Assembly: GCF_016741785.1 (NCBI RefSeq)
Contig: NZ_JAERRL010000002.1
Coordinates: forward strand, 186,001-250,000
Length of the DNA stretch: 64,000 nucleotides
Reading direction: 5' to 3'
Source: Streptomyces sp. 7-21
GTDB taxonomy: Bacteria > Actinomycetota > Actinomycetes > Streptomycetales > Streptomycetaceae
Both the position numbers and the translations under genes were made by a program. This document shows positions 35,773 to 43,896 of the stretch, piece after piece (positions within the stretch are counted from its first letter, which is position 1; each line of letters opens with the position of its first letter). The notes below the pieces were generated by a model. The model was not told where the DNA came from, ran no database searches, and saw only the letters and a program-made list of their open reading frames with translations.

Positions 35773-35993
35773 GCAACGCCAGGCGCCATCGCTTCGAGCC
35801 GGCCCGGCTGGTGCTGGGCCTGGGGCTGCTCCTGACCGCCGCGCTGCACCTGGCGCGGCTCGGCCAGGGCGGGCCGCCGCTGCTGCTGCCCGTGCTGCTG
35901 GTGCCGGCCGTGCTGCTGCTCTCGGCGGCCGTGGGCGTCACCACGCACCTGGTCCGCCGGCGCCGCCGGCCCGTGGACGCGTCCCGGGACTGA
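35769..35993 (+). CDS. Small two-helix membrane protein
   Basis: A 74-residue protein starting with GTG inside the GTGA stop overlap of the PspC gene, so translation is coupled. A basic N-terminus (S-N-A-R-R-H-R-F-E) precedes two hydrophobic helices (about 14-27 and 37-58) and a basic tail R-R-R-R-R. No family is recognised with certainty; position suggests an accessory of the PspC/LiaF-like protein. Confidence 0.75.
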   Translation: MSNARRHRFEPARLVLGLGLLLTAALHLARLGQGGPPLLLPVLLVPAVLLLSAAVGVTTHLVRRRRRPVDASRD

Positions 35994-36136
35994 CCGCCGG
36001 CACCGGCGTGCGCGGGGAGTACGCCGATTACAGAGCGGGGTCGTATTGTCACTCGTTTGGGCGAATCGCCGCCTAGCGGCCCGGGGCGGGGGGTACATCC
36101 TCGGCATCAGCCGCAATTGCCCAACTGGAGGCGATC

Positions 36137-36244
36137 ATGAGCGAGTTGCCCCTGACCTGGATCCTCTTCATCCTCCTGCCCGCTGACGAGACCGCCGCCG
36201 TGGCGGACTGGCAGCAGTCGCTGGTCGAAGGCGACGTCGACTGA
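36137..36244 (+). CDS. 35-residue peptide gene upstream of a prolyl-oligopeptidase-like gene
   Basis: ATG 36137 has GGAGG 6 bases upstream and opens M-S-E-L-P-L-T-W-I-L-F-I-L-L-P-A-D-E-T, continuing A-A-V-A-D-W-Q-Q-S-L and ending E-G-D-V-D before TGA. A short hydrophobic stretch (4-15) is followed by an acidic amphipathic half. Fifteen bases after the stop begins a 12-bp hairpin (36259-36287), so the gene is set off as a unit from the peptidase gene 76 bases on. It has no cysteine and is not recognised as a known precursor peptide or small membrane protein. Confidence 0.6.
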   Translation: MSELPLTWILFILLPADETAAVADWQQSLVEGDVD

Positions 36245-36258
36245 GCGAGACGTGCGAC

Positions 36259-36287
36259 GGCGGCCGGCCCGCAGCGGGCCGGCCGCC
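36259..36287 (+). terminator. Hairpin between the 35-residue peptide gene and the peptidase gene
   Basis: Perfect 12-bp stem GGCGGCCGGCCC / GGGCCGGCCGCC with loop GCAGC. It could terminate or attenuate after the small gene, giving excess peptide message over peptidase message. Confidence 0.65.
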
Positions 36288-36320
36288 CCGTCTGTGTCAG
36301 CGGAGACGAAGGGCCAACGC

Positions 36321-38474
36321 GTGGAAACGCAACCGATGGCGCGGCGCGTGCCGGTGGTGGAGGAGATCGGCGGCCACCGGGTGGCCGACCCGTACCGGTG
36401 GCTGGAAGAGGGCTCCCCAGACGGCGGGACGGACGGCGCGGACGACGGGGCAGCGGCCCGCGCCGAGTGGCTCGCGCGGCAGCAGGCGCTGTTCGAGGAG
36501 TGGTCCCGGGAGTGCGCGGGCCCGCGCGCCGCGTTCGGCGACGCGCTGCGGCGCCTGGCGGACGCCGGCGGCACGGCCGCGCCCGCGCTCACGCCGCCGG
36601 TGTGGCGCGGCGCCCGGCGGTTCCGCATGCGCCGCCAGCCCGGGCAGGAACTGCCCGTCCTCGTCTGCCAGGACACGGACACCGGCGAGGCGGAGCGGGT
36701 GCTCGTGGACCCGCTGGAGCTGGACGCCACCGCGCGCACGGCCGTGGCCGCGTGGCGTCCCTCCCGCACCGGCGCGCTGCTGGCATACCAGACCAGCGCG
36801 CAGGGCAGCGAGGAGCCGCTGCTGCGCGTGATCGGCGTCGCCGACGGCAAGCCGCGGGGCCCGGCGCTGCGCCCCGGCCGGTTCACGCCGGTGGTCTGGC
36901 TCCCCGACGATTCCGGGTTCTTCTACGTCACCTGCCCGCCCGGCGGGGCTGCCCGCGAGGTCCGGCTGCACCGCCTCGACGGCGGGCCCGGCGGCACCGC
37001 GGACGACACCGCGGAGGGCTCTGTGCGCGACGGCCCGCGCGACGCGCTGGTGTTCGCCGCCGACGCCCGGCAGATGTCGCTGTGGTCCAGCCCCGACGGC
37101 CGGTGGCTGGCCGTCAGCACCGCGCCCGGCGCGCAGACCGGCAACCGGATCCTGCTGGCCGACCTGGCCGCCGGCCCGGTGGAGTCGCCCGCCTGGCAGG
37201 AGGTGTACGACGGAACGGCCACCGGCGCGCAGGCCGTCCTGCGTTTCGGCCCCGCCGGCACCGTGTACGCGCTGACCACGAGCCGCGCCGCCGGCGGCCG
37301 GGTCTGCCGCGTCGACCCCAGGCAGCCCGGCAGCGCCCACTGGACGCCGCTGCTCACGCCGCCGCCCGGCGAGGTGCTCACCGGCTGCGTGCCGCTGACC
37401 GACCCCGCCACCGGCGCCGTCCGGCTGCTGGCCGCCACCCAGCGCGACGGCGCCGCCGTCCTGCGTCTGCACGACGGGGACGGCGCTCCGCTCGCCGGCA
37501 TCCCGGTGCCGGGCCAGGGGCCCGGCACCCTCAGCAGACTGACGGCTCCCCAGGACGGTTCGTCCCAGGCGTGGTTCCTGTACACCGACTTCGTGACCCC
37601 GCCCACCGTGCACCGCTTCGACCTGGCCACGCGGCGCTGCGTCGCCGAGGGCGCCGCCGCCCCCGCCGTAGCCGCCGTCGTGCACCGAAGCGCGGTCCCG
37701 GCCGACGACGGGACCGAGGTGCCGGTGTACCTGATCGCTCCCGCCGGCCACGACCCGGCCCGCGGGCCCCGCCCGGCGCTGCTCCACGCCTACGGCGGCT
37801 TCGGCGCCACCGCCGCCCCCGCCTACTCGCCGGCCATCATGGCCTGGGTCGAGGCCGGCGGGCTGTACGCCATCGCCGCTGTGCGCGGCGGCGGCGAGCG
37901 CGGCACGGCCTGGCACGCGGCGGGCCGGGGCCGCAACAAGCCCACCGCGTTCGCCGACTTCGCCGCCGTCGCCCGCTGGCTCATCGCAGCGGGCCACACC
38001 GCGCCCGGGCAGCTGGCCGTCAAAGGCGGTTCGCACGCGGGGCTGATGGCCGCCGTGGCGCTCACCCGCGACCCCGGTCTGTACGCCGCCGCCGTGTGCT
38101 CCGGTGCGCCCACCGACATGGTCCGCTACCCGCACCTGGGCATGGGCCGGTGGTGGCTCGCGGAGTTCGGCGACCCGGCCGACCCCAAGGACCTGGAGGT
38201 CCTCCTCAGCTACTCCCCGTACCACCGGGTGCGGCCGGGCACCCGCTATCCGGCCGTGCTGCTGACGACCGGCCGCACGGACGAACGCGTCGGCTCCGCC
38301 CACACGTTCAAGCTCACCGCCGCGCTCCAGCACGCCACCGCCAGCGGCCGGCCCGTGCTGCTGCGCTGCGAGGACGGCGTCGGCCACGGCATGCGGGCGG
38401 CGTCCCGCCACATCGACGCCGAGGCCGACGCCCTCGCGTTCTGCGCCGTCCACACCGGGCTGCTGGCCGGCTGA
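36321..38474 (+). CDS. Prolyl oligopeptidase family serine peptidase (S9)
   Basis: A 717-residue S9A-type enzyme: N-terminal D-P-Y-R-W-L-E-E signature, seven-blade propeller region (about 60-420) and alpha/beta-hydrolase C-terminal domain. The catalytic triad is readable as S571 in G-G-S-H-A-G (the family usually has G-G-S-N-G-G), D654 in G-R-T-D-E-R-V and H689 in G-V-G-H-G. It has no signal peptide, so it acts in the cytosol on short peptides, unless leaked. GTG 36321 has AAGGG 8 bases upstream; an ATG 12 bases later is possible. Related POPs process leader peptides in some RiPP pathways, but no modification enzyme is adjacent here. Confidence 0.9.
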   Translation: METQPMARRVPVVEEIGGHRVADPYRWLEEGSPDGGTDGADDGAAARAEWLARQQALFEEWSRECAGPRAAFGDALRRLADAGGTAAPALTPPVWRGARRFRMRRQPGQELPVLVCQDTDTGEAERVLVDPLELDATARTAVAAWRPSRTGALLAYQTSAQGSEEPLLRVIGVADGKPRGPALRPGRFTPVVWLPDDSGFFYVTCPPGGAAREVRLHRLDGGPGGTADDTAEGSVRDGPRDALVFAADARQMSLWSSPDGRWLAVSTAPGAQTGNRILLADLAAGPVESPAWQEVYDGTATGAQAVLRFGPAGTVYALTTSRAAGGRVCRVDPRQPGSAHWTPLLTPPPGEVLTGCVPLTDPATGAVRLLAATQRDGAAVLRLHDGDGAPLAGIPVPGQGPGTLSRLTAPQDGSSQAWFLYTDFVTPPTVHRFDLATRRCVAEGAAAPAVAAVVHRSAVPADDGTEVPVYLIAPAGHDPARGPRPALLHAYGGFGATAAPAYSPAIMAWVEAGGLYAIAAVRGGGERGTAWHAAGRGRNKPTAFADFAAVARWLIAAGHTAPGQLAVKGGSHAGLMAAVALTRDPGLYAAAVCSGAPTDMVRYPHLGMGRWWLAEFGDPADPKDLEVLLSYSPYHRVRPGTRYPAVLLTTGRTDERVGSAHTFKLTAALQHATASGRPVLLRCEDGVGHGMRAASRHIDAEADALAFCAVHTGLLAG

Positions 38475-38497
38475 CCTCAGCGGCCAGCCGGAGACCG

Positions 38498-39052
38498 CTA
38501 GCCGAAGAGCCGCTGGTCCTGGCGGGAGCGGCGCGCGGCGAGCAGCGAGTCGAACGCCAGCGGGCCGCTGCCCGCCAGCACCAGCGTGATGAACCCGGCA
38601 GCGAACGGCAGGTCCGCACCGAAGTAGTAGGGATCGGTTGACCAGCTGACGGTCAGCCAGAACGACAGCGACAGCAGGGCTCCGCCCGCCGCCGCCAGCC
38701 GCGTCAGCAGCCCGAACAGCACCCCGGCGCCCACCGCCATCTCAGCGAGGGCGACGCCGTTCCCGAAGAGGTCCGGATTGTCCAGGGCCAGATCCGCCAG
38801 CCACGCCGCGGCCGCGTCGTCGCGTGCGAACTCCAGCATGGCCTCCATGGTGTCGCGGTCCATGGCGCTGCTGAACGGCGTGGCGTCCGTGAACTTGTCG
38901 ATGCCCGCGTAGAGGAACGTCAGGCCCAGGAACAGCCGCAGCGGCAGCAGCGCGTACCGCGCCGCCATCTCGCGCGGCCCGCCACCGGGGCCCCCGGTGC
39001 CGGGCAGCGGACCGCGCGCGGCCGGGCCGCCCAGTTGATCCGTCACTGACAT
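38498..39052 (-). CDS. DoxX family membrane protein
   Basis: A 184-residue protein with four hydrophobic helices; R-L-F-L-G-L-T-F-L-Y-A-G-I-D-K-F in the first is the DoxX signature, followed by L-A-E-M-A-V-G-A-G-V-L-F-G-L-L-T-R. DoxX proteins associate with redox or thiol systems in the membrane; the specific role is unknown. ATG 39052 has AAGGAGG about 10 bases upstream. It lies 110 bases downstream of an NlpC/P60 gene on the same strand and converges with the S9 peptidase. Confidence 0.85.
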   Translation of the reverse strand: MSVTDQLGGPAARGPLPGTGGPGGGPREMAARYALLPLRLFLGLTFLYAGIDKFTDATPFSSAMDRDTMEAMLEFARDDAAAAWLADLALDNPDLFGNGVALAEMAVGAGVLFGLLTRLAAAGGALLSLSFWLTVSWSTDPYYFGADLPFAAGFITLVLAGSGPLAFDSLLAARRSRQDQRLFG

Positions 39053-39162
39053 GATCGGTGCCACCTCCTTGTCGCCCGAGCGGCCAAGTCTGCCAGCGGG
39101 CCAGGAGAACCGGCCAGGGGCACGCGAGCGGGCGGCCGCTCCGGACAAGGGGAAGGAACGCA

Positions 39163-40224
39163 TCAGGCTGGCCTCACAGCGCCCGCGAAGGGCATCGAGT
39201 CGACGGGGGCGAACCGCACCGGCGCACCGGAGCGGGAAGCGTGGATGATCTGGCCGTTGCCCACGTAGATGCCGACGTGGCTGACGGACGGGTAGTAGAA
39301 CACCAGGTCTCCCGGGGCGAGCTGGTCACGGGAGACCGGCGTGCCCGCGCCGGACTGCGCCTGGCTGGTGCGCGGCAGCGACACCCCGGCGGCGGCCCAG
39401 GCGGCCTGGGTGAGACCCGAGCAGTCGTAGGCGTGCGGCCCGGTGGCCCCCCAGCCGTACGGCTTGCCCAGCTGGGCGTAGGCGAAGGCGACGGCGGCCG
39501 AGGCCCGGGCCCCGGGCGCGGGCACGTCGGGCAGTGCCCCGGCGCCGGGGTAGGCGCCGGGGCCGGCCGCTGGCCCGCCGCCCGTGCCCTCCTCGCGCAG
39601 CAGCCGCTCCCGTTCCCGCGCGGTGAGCGTGTCCATCAGCTCCTCGGCCTCCGCGAGTCTGGCCTCGACGGTCTGGCGCTCCTCGCGCGCGGTGTCCTCG
39701 GCGTCGCGCAGCCGCTCGGTCTGCTCCTCGGCCTCGGCCAGCAGCCGTTCGATGTCGCGCACCTGCTGCTGGACGGCCCGCACGGCACGCGTCTGCCGGT
39801 CGCCGCTGCGGTCGAGGACGGAGGCCCCCGTCAGGAAGCCCTCGGGGTCGGAGGAGAACGCCAGCTGCACCGAGGGCGGCAGGCCTCCGGCACGGTACCG
39901 GGCGGTGGCGTGGGCGCCGAGCAGGCCGCGGGTGTCGTTCAGCTCGTCGGTGCGGCGGGCCGCCTCGTCGCGCAGCCGGTCCAGCTCCTCGCGGGCGGTC
40001 TCGGCCCGCTCGGTGGCGGCGTTGTACCGCTCGGTCGCCTCCTCGGCCTGCCGGTGCAGGGTGTCCACGCGGTCCTCCACTTCCGCGAGGGTGGGCTGCG
40101 GGTCGGCGAGCGCGGCGCCGTCCAGGACCGCCGTGGCCGAGGCGGCGCCGGTGACGGCGAGGGCGAGGGCGGGACCGCGCCGCCACCGGAAGACCGGCCG
40201 GGAGGGTTTTCGATGTCGCGCCAT
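39163..40224 (-). CDS. Secreted NlpC/P60 peptidoglycan hydrolase with coiled coil
   Basis: A 353-residue exported protein. A basic plus hydrophobic signal segment ends near A-L-A-D-P; residues 40-210 are a long coiled coil (repeating E-R/A-E heptads), then a Gly/Pro linker and the NlpC/P60 domain with the catalytic cysteine in Y-D-C-S-G-L-T-Q-A-A-W and histidine in S-H-V-G-I-Y-V-G. Such RipA-like D,L-endopeptidases cleave stem peptides and are held inactive by the coiled coil. ATG 40224 (M-A-R-H-R-K-P) is chosen over ATG 40266. A paralogue is at 43897. Confidence 0.9.
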   Translation of the reverse strand: MARHRKPSRPVFRWRRGPALALAVTGAASATAVLDGAALADPQPTLAEVEDRVDTLHRQAEEATERYNAATERAETAREELDRLRDEAARRTDELNDTRGLLGAHATARYRAGGLPPSVQLAFSSDPEGFLTGASVLDRSGDRQTRAVRAVQQQVRDIERLLAEAEEQTERLRDAEDTAREERQTVEARLAEAEELMDTLTARERERLLREEGTGGGPAAGPGAYPGAGALPDVPAPGARASAAVAFAYAQLGKPYGWGATGPHAYDCSGLTQAAWAAAGVSLPRTSQAQSGAGTPVSRDQLAPGDLVFYYPSVSHVGIYVGNGQIIHASRSGAPVRFAPVDSMPFAGAVRPA

Positions 40225-40412
40225 GAACCTGGACGGTAATCCCGGAGTGCCCCATGACAGGGCCATCTGAACGGCACTGATCGGGAATGACCCAAGGTGA
40301 GTGGGGCTGTCCTTGCTGGCACGCTGTGTGGCGGAGGATGAGCGCTTGGTGTACCGCCCTGAGAGGTCCGGCCACCGGCGGGGCGGCTCGAGGCCCGGCC
40401 GGGACGGACGGT

Positions 40413-40418
40413 TACACT
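40413..40418 (+). promoter_or_regulatory. -10 element of a leaderless gene
   Basis: TACACT ends 6 bases before ATG 40425, which has no ribosome-binding site; transcription starting about 7 bases after the -10 would begin at the ATG. Confidence 0.55.
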
Positions 40419-40424
40419 CCCGGC

Positions 40425-40775
40425 ATGGACGCCCTCATCAACGTCTTCCTGGCCTTCCACATCATCGGCATCGCGGCCCTGCTCGGCGGTTTCCTGACGC
40501 AGATGAAGCTGATCGGTGCGGGCGAGGCCCGTGTGCTGCCGGGGATGATGCACGGCGCGTGGACGATGCTGGTCACCGGCCTCGCCCTCGTGGGGCTGAA
40601 CGAGGCCGACGACCAGGAGGTCAACAACCTCAAGATCGGCGTCAAGCTGGCGGTGCTGCTGGCCGTTCTGGTGCTGGCCTATCTCAACCGTGACGAGGAG
40701 CGCGTCGCCGCGCCCGTCTTCGGCGCCATCGGCCTGCTCACCACGCTCAACATCTTCCTCGCCACCCTCTGGTGA
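40425..40775 (+). CDS. Small integral membrane protein (four helices)
   Basis: A 116-residue hydrophobic protein with about four transmembrane helices (3-22, 42-62, 72-90, 96-114) and short charged loops (N-E-A-D-D-Q-E, N-R-D-E-E-R). It looks like the conserved actinobacterial integral membrane protein family without a known function. Probably leaderless. It converges with the cellulase gene across a bidirectional terminator. Confidence 0.75.
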   Translation: MDALINVFLAFHIIGIAALLGGFLTQMKLIGAGEARVLPGMMHGAWTMLVTGLALVGLNEADDQEVNNLKIGVKLAVLLAVLVLAYLNRDEERVAAPVFGAIGLLTTLNIFLATLW

Positions 40776-40799
40776 CCACCGCGCGCGGGCGCGCGCACA

Positions 40800-40850
40800 C
40801 GAACGGGCGGCCGCCCGCTCCCCCGTGAGGGAGGGACGGCCGCCCGTTCG
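40800..40850. terminator. Bidirectional terminator between convergent genes
   Basis: Perfect 14-bp stem CGAACGGGCGGCCG / CGGCCGCCCGTTCG with a 23-base loop, placed between the plus-strand membrane-protein gene and the minus-strand cellulase gene. Confidence 0.8.
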
Positions 40851-40911
40851 GTGTCAGGCGCGTCGCGCCGGGGGGCGCCGCCGGCCGTGTCGCCGGCCGG
40901 GCGGTCACGGC

Positions 40912-43233
40912 TCAGGCGTTGCCGCCGGACTCCGCGCCGCCGCCGGCCAGGTCACCGGCGAAGGACGACAGCCACACCAGCGGGGCGTTCCAGTTGATGG
41001 TGATCTCGTTGGTCGAGTAGGACTCGATGTGGTCGATGTAGCACATCGCGGGCGGGCAGCCCTGGAGCTCCTGCTCCGCGACCGGGTCCTGGAGCGCCTC
41101 GTTGGGGCCGCCGGCCAGGGAGCCGGGGGCCGGGTTGGGCAGGCTGGCGTCGAGCTGGTTGGCCCAGAACCGGTGGTGCTGGTTGTGGGAGTCACGCTCG
41201 CCGTAGCCCGTCACGTACGACTGGTTGAGCGCGTTGCGGCCGAGCACGTAGTCCAGGCCGCCGAGGGCCGCGTCGCGGTAGGCCGCCTCGCCCGTCAGGT
41301 CGTAGGCGACACCGAGCACCACGGCGTTGTTCAGCACCTGGCTGTTGGAGCCCCACACGAACTCACCCTGGAACGGCAGGCCGTACGCCTGCGCCTGCGC
41401 GTCCGCCGCGTAGCCGTCGGCCGCCTCGGTGACCATGGCGCGCACGTCGGCGAGCTGCTCGTCGGTGAGGTCGTTGGGAACGGTGGCCAGGCTCAGCGCG
41501 CCCAGGCCGGCCGTGGCGCCCCAGGACAGGCCGCCGCGCGGGAAGACCGCGTCGGTGTCACCGTGGAGCGGGGAGTTCAGCAGGTAGTCGCGGTACTGGT
41601 CGGCACCGGTGGTGACGAACAGCTCGGCGGCGGCCCAGTAGAACTCGTCGCTCACGTCGTCGTCGCTGTAGGCGCCGCCGCCCACGCCGTCATTGGGGTC
41701 GGCGTAGACGTCCGGGTTGGCCACGGCGGCCTCCCAGGAGCGCTCGGCGGCGCTCAGGCACTCGGCGGCGAACTCCTCGTCGTAGGGCGCGAACAGGCGG
41801 GCGCACTGCGCGGCCGTGGCGGCCACGTTCAGCGTCGCGGCCGTCGACGGCGGGTGCAGCTCACGGGCCTGCGGGTCCTCGTGCGGCAGCAGCGGCAGCC
41901 CGGTCCACTCGGCGTCGTGGAGCTTGTGGTGGGCCATGCCCGCCAGCTCCTCGCCCTCGGGGACCATCATGGACAGCAGGAACTCCAGCTCCCAGCGGGC
42001 CTCGTCCAGGATGTCCGGGACGCCGTTGCCCTGCTCCGGAACGGCCAGCGAGCCGTCGCCGAGGTCGCTGCCGTCGGCGCCCGCAGCCGTCAGCGTCCGC
42101 TCGTAGGTCTGCATCAGCTGGGCGACGGAGATGCCGCCGTTGACCACGTACTTGCCGTGGTCGCCGGCGTCGTACCAGCCGCCGGCGGCGTCCAGGGTGT
42201 AGTCGCACTCGTTCTGCCAGCAGGTCACGCCGTCGTCGCCCTGGTTGGGCTCTACGTTCACGTGGCCGGCCGGGCGCGCGTACTCCTCACCGACGAGGCT
42301 GGCGTCGATCTCGATGCCGCTGCGGTTGTGGTAGTAGTACGCGAGCGCGTCGGTCAGCAGCGAGTCGTAGACGTCATCGCCGATGGTGAACGGCTCGCTG
42401 GTGTCCTCGCCGATGGTGACGGTGTAGTCCTCGCCCGGTTCGGTGACCTCGCTGAAGTCGAAGGTGTGGACGTTCTGCAGCGAGGTGCTGTCGGTGCCGG
42501 CCGGCGTGGTCTCACCGGAGAAGACCTCGGTGCCGTCGGCCGCGGTGACGGTGAAGGGCAGCGGGTCGGTGGCCTCGGTGACGTAGGTGCCGGCCTTCAC
42601 CGCGCCCGTCAGGTACCCGTGCTGGTTGACGCGCACGGGTGAGCCGGTGTCGGGGTCGAACGGGGGACGTTCGGCGCCGCCCGTCAGCGAGATGTCGTCC
42701 AGGCAGAAGGTGTAGGGCTCGTCGCTGCCGCCGACCTGGAAGACGAGCTGGGCCTCCTCGATGGCGGTCGAGGCGGTGAAGACGTGGCTGATGGGCTCGG
42801 CCGCGTCGGTGATCTGGTCGACGGCGGCCAGGACGGTGCCCCAGGGCTCGACGGGCTCCTGGACGTTGGTGCGGATGGACACCGGCGCGGTGGCGGTGGC
42901 CGTGTAGACCAGTTCGTAGGTCTCGCCCGCCTCGATCGGCAGGCCGTCCTGGCCGATGATGACGTCCCAGGCGTTCTGCGTGCCGCCGGGAATCTCGGCG
43001 CACAACTGGCCGTCGACAACGGTGCCTTCGGTGTTCTCGGTCCACCACCAGGGCGCGGTGGTGCCGTCCTCGAAGTCGCCGTTGGAGATGAGTTCGGGTC
43101 CCTGCTGGGCGCTGGCGTGGGGCAGGGCCAGCGCGCCGGCGAGCAGACCCGCGGTGGCGGTGGCGGCCAGTCCCAGCGCGCGTCTGCTGCGCCGGCCGTC
43201 CTTCCGGTGACGGGAGCGGGGTGGATAGGTCAC
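40912..43233 (-). CDS. Secreted GH9 endoglucanase with carbohydrate-binding module
   Basis: A 773-residue exported cellulase. Signal peptide 1-43 (R-R-S-R-R-A-L-G-L then A-L-P-H-A-S-A); a CBM4/9-type beta-sandwich (about 45-190, opening L-I-S-N-G-D-F-E); a CelD-type Ig-like domain (about 200-290, V-R-V-N-Q-H-G-Y); and the GH9 catalytic (alpha/alpha)6 barrel with the aspartates of G-G-W-Y-D-A-G-D-H-G-K-Y, H-H-R, and the acid Glu in S-T-N-E-I-T-I-N-W-N. Inverting cleavage of cellulose is expected. GTG 43233 has AAGGGGA upstream. A CebR operator lies 46 bases upstream of the start. Confidence 0.95.
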   Translation of the reverse strand: MTYPPRSRHRKDGRRSRRALGLAATATAGLLAGALALPHASAQQGPELISNGDFEDGTTAPWWWTENTEGTVVDGQLCAEIPGGTQNAWDVIIGQDGLPIEAGETYELVYTATATAPVSIRTNVQEPVEPWGTVLAAVDQITDAAEPISHVFTASTAIEEAQLVFQVGGSDEPYTFCLDDISLTGGAERPPFDPDTGSPVRVNQHGYLTGAVKAGTYVTEATDPLPFTVTAADGTEVFSGETTPAGTDSTSLQNVHTFDFSEVTEPGEDYTVTIGEDTSEPFTIGDDVYDSLLTDALAYYYHNRSGIEIDASLVGEEYARPAGHVNVEPNQGDDGVTCWQNECDYTLDAAGGWYDAGDHGKYVVNGGISVAQLMQTYERTLTAAGADGSDLGDGSLAVPEQGNGVPDILDEARWELEFLLSMMVPEGEELAGMAHHKLHDAEWTGLPLLPHEDPQARELHPPSTAATLNVAATAAQCARLFAPYDEEFAAECLSAAERSWEAAVANPDVYADPNDGVGGGAYSDDDVSDEFYWAAAELFVTTGADQYRDYLLNSPLHGDTDAVFPRGGLSWGATAGLGALSLATVPNDLTDEQLADVRAMVTEAADGYAADAQAQAYGLPFQGEFVWGSNSQVLNNAVVLGVAYDLTGEAAYRDAALGGLDYVLGRNALNQSYVTGYGERDSHNQHHRFWANQLDASLPNPAPGSLAGGPNEALQDPVAEQELQGCPPAMCYIDHIESYSTNEITINWNAPLVWLSSFAGDLAGGGAESGGNA

Positions 43234-43279
43234 GGCTCAAGTCCCCTTGGGAAAGTGATGAGATGATGGCCACATGACA

Positions 43280-43293
43280 TGGGAGCGCTCCCA
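43280..43293. promoter_or_regulatory. CebR operator
   Basis: TGGGAGCGCTCCCA, the exact palindrome bound by the LacI-family cellulose-utilisation repressor CebR (released by cellobiose), 46 bases upstream of the GH9 gene. Confidence 0.92.
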
Positions 43294-43356
43294 GAGCATC
43301 CTGCGGGAAGGTCATGTCACCGTCAAGACAGGCGACGCCAGGCAGGAGGCGTCCCC

Positions 43357-43743
43357 TCAGCACAGCCGGAGCCGGCCCGGCGCGCGTTCCTCGGCGGTCC
43401 TGACCAGCCAGTCGAAGACGGTCGTCCCCTCGCCTGCCTGCGCCGCGCGCAGTTCGGCCGCGATGCGGTCACGGTTGCCGGGATGGGCGCGCTCCAGGCG
43501 CCGCCGCAGCTGACGGGCGGTCTCGGCGTGGCCAAGACGCCTGCGGGAGACCTCGTGGTCGTGCCATTCCAGGACGAAGTCGCCGTCCTCCGGGGTGCCG
43601 TAGCCGCCGGAGAGACAGTCCGCGAACGCGTCGAGGTTGTGCCCGAAGTAGCCGCCGGGTCCGTTGACGGCCTCCCCGGCCTCGCGCCAGAAGTCCTCCA
43701 GCGTGGCGATTCTCGCGCCGCGCAGCACGTACCTGGTGGTCAC
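43357..43743 (-). CDS. Barstar (RNase inhibitor) family protein
   Basis: A 128-residue protein with the barstar pattern: Y-V-L-R-G-A-R-I-A-T-L-E-D-F-W-R-E, then G-P-G-G-Y-F-G-H-N-L-D-A-F-A-D-C-L-S-G-G-Y-G-T with the conserved Asp for barnase binding, and W-H-D-H-E after the central strand. It has a longer C-terminus than B. amyloliquefaciens barstar (about 90 residues). No barnase-like RNase gene is adjacent. The GTG at 43743 is the start. Confidence 0.8.
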   Translation of the reverse strand: MTTRYVLRGARIATLEDFWREAGEAVNGPGGYFGHNLDAFADCLSGGYGTPEDGDFVLEWHDHEVSRRRLGHAETARQLRRRLERAHPGNRDRIAAELRAAQAGEGTTVFDWLVRTAEERAPGRLRLC

Positions 43744-43799
43744 GGCCCCAGCCTAGGCCGGGAAGCCGGGGCACCAGCGCGTGCCGCCGCCGCGTAAGG

Positions 43800-43857
43800 C
43801 CGGACCGTCCGCGCACGTGGGGGGTCCCCGGTGCGCGGGGGAGCGCGGACGGTCCGG
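43800..43857 (-). terminator. Terminator after the second NlpC/P60 gene
   Basis: Perfect 15-bp stem CCGGACCGTCCGCGC / GCGCGGACGGTCCGG with a 28-base loop, 39 bases downstream of the NlpC/P60 stop on the minus strand. Confidence 0.8.
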
Positions 43858-43896
43858 CAGCGAACCCCTCGGCAGAGGGGAGTTCACGGGCCCGGG

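Noticed and set aside
36245..36320. Fusion of the 35-codon gene to the S9 peptidase by an earlier start
   Set aside because: The small gene ends with its own stop and is separated by a hairpin; the frame from 36252 lacks a ribosome-binding site and shows no family similarity before the GTG at 36321.
40690..42642. 650-codon plus-strand frame opposite the GH9 gene
   Set aside because: Val/Gly/Arg-rich shadow; GH9 catalytic motifs are clear on the minus strand.
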